Shown: positions 9,105 to 11,595 of the stretch, piece after piece | How the letters are laid out: every line of letters starts with the position of its first letter | Position numbering within the stretch: position 1 is the first letter of the stretch | NCBI GenBank assembly: GCA_049964655.1 | Contig: JBMFXC010000080.1 | Coordinates: forward strand, 1 to 11,595 | DNA from: JAJZJT01 sp049964655 | GTDB taxonomy: Bacteria; Actinomycetota; Acidimicrobiia; Acidimicrobiales; RAAP-2 | DNA length: 11,595 bases | Reading direction: 5' to 3' | Translations under genes and position numbers: made by a program | The notes under the pieces: generated by a model | Databases searched by the model: none | What the model saw: the letters and a program-made list of their open reading frames with translations, nothing else | What the model was told of the DNA's origin: nothing

Positions 9105-11108
9105 ATGACCGACGTGGCGACGGGCGTAGCCGTGCCGGAGGCAGGAGCGCTACCGGTGGCGACCCAACCGGGCGGCGCCGTACCGGCCTGGGTGCGTCGG
9201 GCCGGGTACGTGGTGCTCGGAGCACAGTTCGTGGTGCTGGCCTGGTGGAGCGCCCGCCTGGCCGGGCGGTACGCGCTCACGCGGGACTTCTCGATCTACC
9301 ACCAGGCCTGGTGGGCCATCGCCCACGGGCACCTCGACCCCTTCGACACGGTGTTCGGGTACCCCTTCGTCCAGAACCACGGCGAAGTGTTCATGTGGCC
9401 CCTCGCGCTGCTCGCCTGGGTGTGGCCCCACGCGGCCACCCTCCTGTGGGTGCAGGACCTCGGCCTGGTCGGCGCCGAGGCGGTGGCGTTCACCTGGCTG
9501 TGCGACCTGGCCGCAGCGACCAGCCCACGGAGCGGCCGGCAGGCGGCGTGGGTGCCCGCGGTGCTCGCTGCTACCGGCCTGGTGTCGTTGGTGGCCGACC
9601 CCTGGGTCTACTGGACGCTCTCCTTCGACTTCCACCTCGAGGTGGTGGCCGTTTTCTTCGCCCTGGCCGCAGCGCGCACCCTGGCCCGCGATCCCTCCAG
9701 CCGGTGGGTGTGGGTGTGGGTGGGGCTCACCCTGGCCTGTGGCGACGTCGCCGCCACCTACCTCGTCGGCGTGGGGCTCGGGGCGGCCATCGCCGGTCGC
9801 CACTGGCGGCGCCGGGGCATCACGGTGGCGGCCGCCGGGGTCATCTGGACGCTCGTGCTGACTGTCGCCGGGTGGAACCGCGGGTCGGAACTGGCCAGCG
9901 GCTATGGGTACCTTGCTGCAGCGGCACCAGCGGTGGCGCCCACTTCGATCGGGCTCAAGCAGCTGGTCGTGGGCGTGCTCGAGCACCCCCAGCGAGTCCT
10001 GTCGGCGCTGTGGTCCCGCCGGGTGGACCTCTACGCCGACGTCGGGCCGGCCGGGATGCTGGGGCTCGCCTTCCCCTGGGTGGCGGTGACCTGCGTCCTT
10101 GTCCTCCTCGAGAATGGGCTCTACCGTTCTGTCTTGTTCGTGGCACCGGGGTTCCAGAGCCTGCCGGGGTACGTGCTCCTGCCGGTCGGCACCGTCGCCG
10201 TCCTCGCCGCGGTGGGGCGCCGGTGGCCACGGCTGGCGCTGGCGGCGGCCACGGCGGTTGTGCTCAACGCCGTGGCGTGGGGCGTGGTGTGGACCCCCCG
10301 CACGTCGTCCCAGTGGCTCCGGGTGTCCCCCGCTGCGGCGAGCGTGCTGGCGTCCGTCGAACGGCAGGTGCCGACGGACGCCGAGGTGGTGGCCTCCCAG
10401 GGCATCCTCGGCCGCTTCAGCGGCCACCAGTGGGTCTACGAGATCGCGGGCGTCGGCACCGTGCCCGTCCACGCCGGGACGATCTGGGTGGTGGTGGCCC
10501 CCGCCCAGGGCACCGAGACCGAGCCGGTGGCCGCGGCGGACGCCCTGGTGGCCGAGCTCGCCGGACCGCTCCACGCCGACCCCGTCGTGGCCCGAGCCGG
10601 GGTGTGGGCGTTCCGGTGGACGCCAGGGCCCCAGGTCACCGCGCTCACCGTGCCGGCGGTGCCGGCGACGGTGCCGGGGTGGGCGACCCCGGGGCCGGCC
10701 GGGCGGGCGGTGACGGTCGGGCCACCCTCGACCTGGCGGGCGGTGTCCACCGGTCAGGCGGGGTACGTGGTGGCCGGCGACTACCGGCGGGAGCCGCCGG
10801 GGCGCTACACGGCGACCGTGGTGCTCGCCACCGCTGCCCCGGTCGACGTCGAGGTGTGGGACACCACCGGCGGCGTGCTGCTGGCCCGCCGCCAGTTGGC
10901 GGCGACGAACGGCCAGGAGGCGGTCACGCTGCCCGTCGACGAGCCCCGCACCTACCCCCACCACGTCTATACCGGGGCGGGGCCGTTCCGGATCACGCCT
11001 ATCGAGCCGCCGCCCGGTGACCAGCTCGAGGTCCGGGTGTGGACCCCGGGGGGCGCGCCCGTCGCCGTGTACTCGGTCGAGCTCCAGCGGGCCGGTGCCC
11101 CTCGGTGA
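9105..11108 (+). CDS. DUF2079-type polytopic membrane protein with C-terminal beta-rich region
   Basis: A 667-residue membrane protein resembling the DUF2079 family, which is GT-C-like and of unknown reaction. The first helix (about 31-55) is followed by TRDFSIYHQAWWAIAHG (Asp61), matching the family's D-x-x-x-x-x-Q-x-x-W block, then VQNHGEVFMWPLALLAWVWP and LSFDFHLEVVAVFFALAAA with the typical DFHxE signature. Multiple helices run to about residue 400. A cytosol-external region then begins with VPTDAEVVASQGILGRFSGHQWVYE, the counterpart of the VPxDAxVxAxxxLxPHLSxR segment in DUF2079 proteins. The last roughly 150 residues (from about 515) are Pro/Val/Thr-rich, with a beta-sandwich-like pattern (GRYTATVVLATAAPVDVEVWDTTGG). 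The ATG is supported by GAGGGG 8 bases upstream. Same strand and similar design as the preceding gene suggest joint function in the cell envelope. Confidence 0.82.
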   Translation: MTDVATGVAVPEAGALPVATQPGGAVPAWVRRAGYVVLGAQFVVLAWWSARLAGRYALTRDFSIYHQAWWAIAHGHLDPFDTVFGYPFVQNHGEVFMWPLALLAWVWPHAATLLWVQDLGLVGAEAVAFTWLCDLAAATSPRSGRQAAWVPAVLAATGLVSLVADPWVYWTLSFDFHLEVVAVFFALAAARTLARDPSSRWVWVWVGLTLACGDVAATYLVGVGLGAAIAGRHWRRRGITVAAAGVIWTLVLTVAGWNRGSELASGYGYLAAAAPAVAPTSIGLKQLVVGVLEHPQRVLSALWSRRVDLYADVGPAGMLGLAFPWVAVTCVLVLLENGLYRSVLFVAPGFQSLPGYVLLPVGTVAVLAAVGRRWPRLALAAATAVVLNAVAWGVVWTPRTSSQWLRVSPAAASVLASVERQVPTDAEVVASQGILGRFSGHQWVYEIAGVGTVPVHAGTIWVVVAPAQGTETEPVAAADALVAELAGPLHADPVVARAGVWAFRWTPGPQVTALTVPAVPATVPGWATPGPAGRAVTVGPPSTWRAVSTGQAGYVVAGDYRREPPGRYTATVVLATAAPVDVEVWDTTGGVLLARRQLAATNGQEAVTLPVDEPRTYPHHVYTGAGPFRITPIEPPPGDQLEVRVWTPGGAPVAVYSVELQRAGAPR

Positions 11109-11117
11109 CCCCGGTGG

Positions 11118-11157
11118 TCGTCGGTGCTCGTCGGTGCTCGTCGGTGCTCGTCGGTGA
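11118..11157 (+). repeat. 10-base tandem repeat in the convergent intergenic gap
   Basis: Four tandem copies of TCGTCGGTGC (the last ends in A) occupy 11118-11157. They are framed by a perfect 17-base direct repeat CGGTGACCCCGGTGGTC at 11103-11119 and 11152-11168. The left flank overlaps the stop of the DUF2079-type gene and the right flank overlaps the stop of the minus-strand gene. Seen directly; the origin is probably replication slippage or recombination. Confidence 0.9.
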
Positions 11158-11161
11158 CCCC

Positions 11162-11206
11162 GGTGGTCAGCCCGGTAGGGGCACCATCGACCAGCCGGTG
11201 ACCACC
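11162..11206. terminator. Inverted repeat between convergent genes, weak bidirectional terminator candidate
   Basis: GGTGGTCA (11162-11169) is perfectly complementary to TGACCACC (11199-11206). A further CCGG pair (11172-11175 with 11195-11198) extends the stem across a 2-base bulge. It lies over the 3' end of the minus-strand gene, including its stop codon, and downstream of the plus-strand operon. No T-tract is seen on either strand, so intrinsic termination is uncertain. Confidence 0.3.
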
Positions 11207-11595
11207 AGGTCCGAGCCCCGCACCGCTGCCGTCATGGTGAGGGCGTAGAGACCGGGGCGGCTCCCGCCGACCACCTCGGGCCGAGCCGTGACGGTGGCAC
11301 CGGTGACGGTCGAACCCGTCACGTCGAGGACCGGAGTGACCGAGCGGACGTTGCGGGCGATCGTGGCCCCGAAGAGCGGTGCGGCGCCGGCGGCGGGTAC
11401 TCCGGGGGCGACGGCCTGCCACCAGGTGGCCTGACGCTGCTCGGCAGAGCGGAGGGCGGCGAAGTAGAGGGCGAGCACCGACGACTCGACCTGGAGGGGC
11501 ACCGGGCTCTGCTGCCAGGTCGCCGACGGCGTGCCGGTGAGCCCGAGCCGGCCGAGGGGGGCGTCGTTGGTGGTCAGCGTGAGCCCCTGGGCGGC
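11167..11595 (-). CDS. Hypothetical protein, N-terminus beyond the window
   Basis: The minus-strand frame is open from the right edge to a TGA at 11167-11169, giving 142 visible residues with no start required inside the window; a GTG at 11502 exists but the frame continues coding-like upstream of it. The visible part reads AAQGLTLTTNDAPLGRLG, then VESSVLALYFAALRSAEQRQATWWQAVAPG, and ends in alternating strands (VLDVTGSTVTGATVTARPEVV, LYALTMTAAVRGSDLVVTGW). A helix with a YFAALRS motif followed by strands recalls NTF2-like or Mce-associated-type extracytoplasmic domains, but this is a weak resemblance. I do not recognise the family. It is convergent with the DUF2079-type gene, so it belongs to a different transcription unit. 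No catalytic motif is visible. Confidence 0.65.
   Translation of the reverse strand, partial: AAQGLTLTTNDAPLGRLGLTGTPSATWQQSPVPLQVESSVLALYFAALRSAEQRQATWWQAVAPGVPAAGAAPLFGATIARNVRSVTPVLDVTGSTVTGATVTARPEVVGGSRPGLYALTMTAAVRGSDLVVTGWSMVPLPG

Overview
This is a very GC-rich window (roughly 70% by eye) with frequent GTG starts, 4-base gene overlaps and a strong G/C bias at third codon positions. Together with a Gly/Pro/Arg-rich initiation factor IF-2 linker and the envelope proteins present, this points to a high-GC actinobacterium. A deep-branching class such as Acidimicrobiia is my guess, from the style of the secreted and membrane proteins; it is not demonstrated.

Positions 1-4866 hold a conserved translation/RNA-maturation block, all on the plus strand: infB (5' end cut by the window edge), rbfA, truB and ribF. 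rbfA and truB overlap by 4 bases. ribF sits 34 bases after truB and may have its own leaderless-type promoter. In many bacteria ribF is followed by rpsO and pnp; here that order breaks directly after ribF.

Positions 4867-5120 are a 254-base gap containing an inverted repeat, a plausible extended -10 promoter and about 160 bases of possibly structured leader RNA. A plus-strand series of envelope genes follows. The first (5121-5825) encodes a Tat-type secreted protein with a ZU5-like beta domain and a C-terminal membrane anchor. The second (5822-6736) is a lipoprotein that looks like a YVTN-type beta-propeller and overlaps the first by 4 bases. The third (6745-9039) is a polytopic GT-C-like membrane protein with a large C-terminal Ig-like extracytoplasmic region. 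The fourth (9105-11108) is a DUF2079-type membrane protein with its own C-terminal beta-rich region. Spacing and shared extracytoplasmic design suggest one co-transcribed cell-surface module, perhaps for glycosylation or surface assembly. Its function is not established from sequence.

Positions 11109-11166 are a short convergent gap filled with a 10-base tandem repeat and flanking direct repeats. From 11167 to the window end there is a minus-strand gene whose start lies beyond the window. Short tandem repeats recur at three gene ends (ribF, the GT-C gene and the DUF2079 gene). I found no tRNA, rRNA, CRISPR array, insertion sequence or phage gene.
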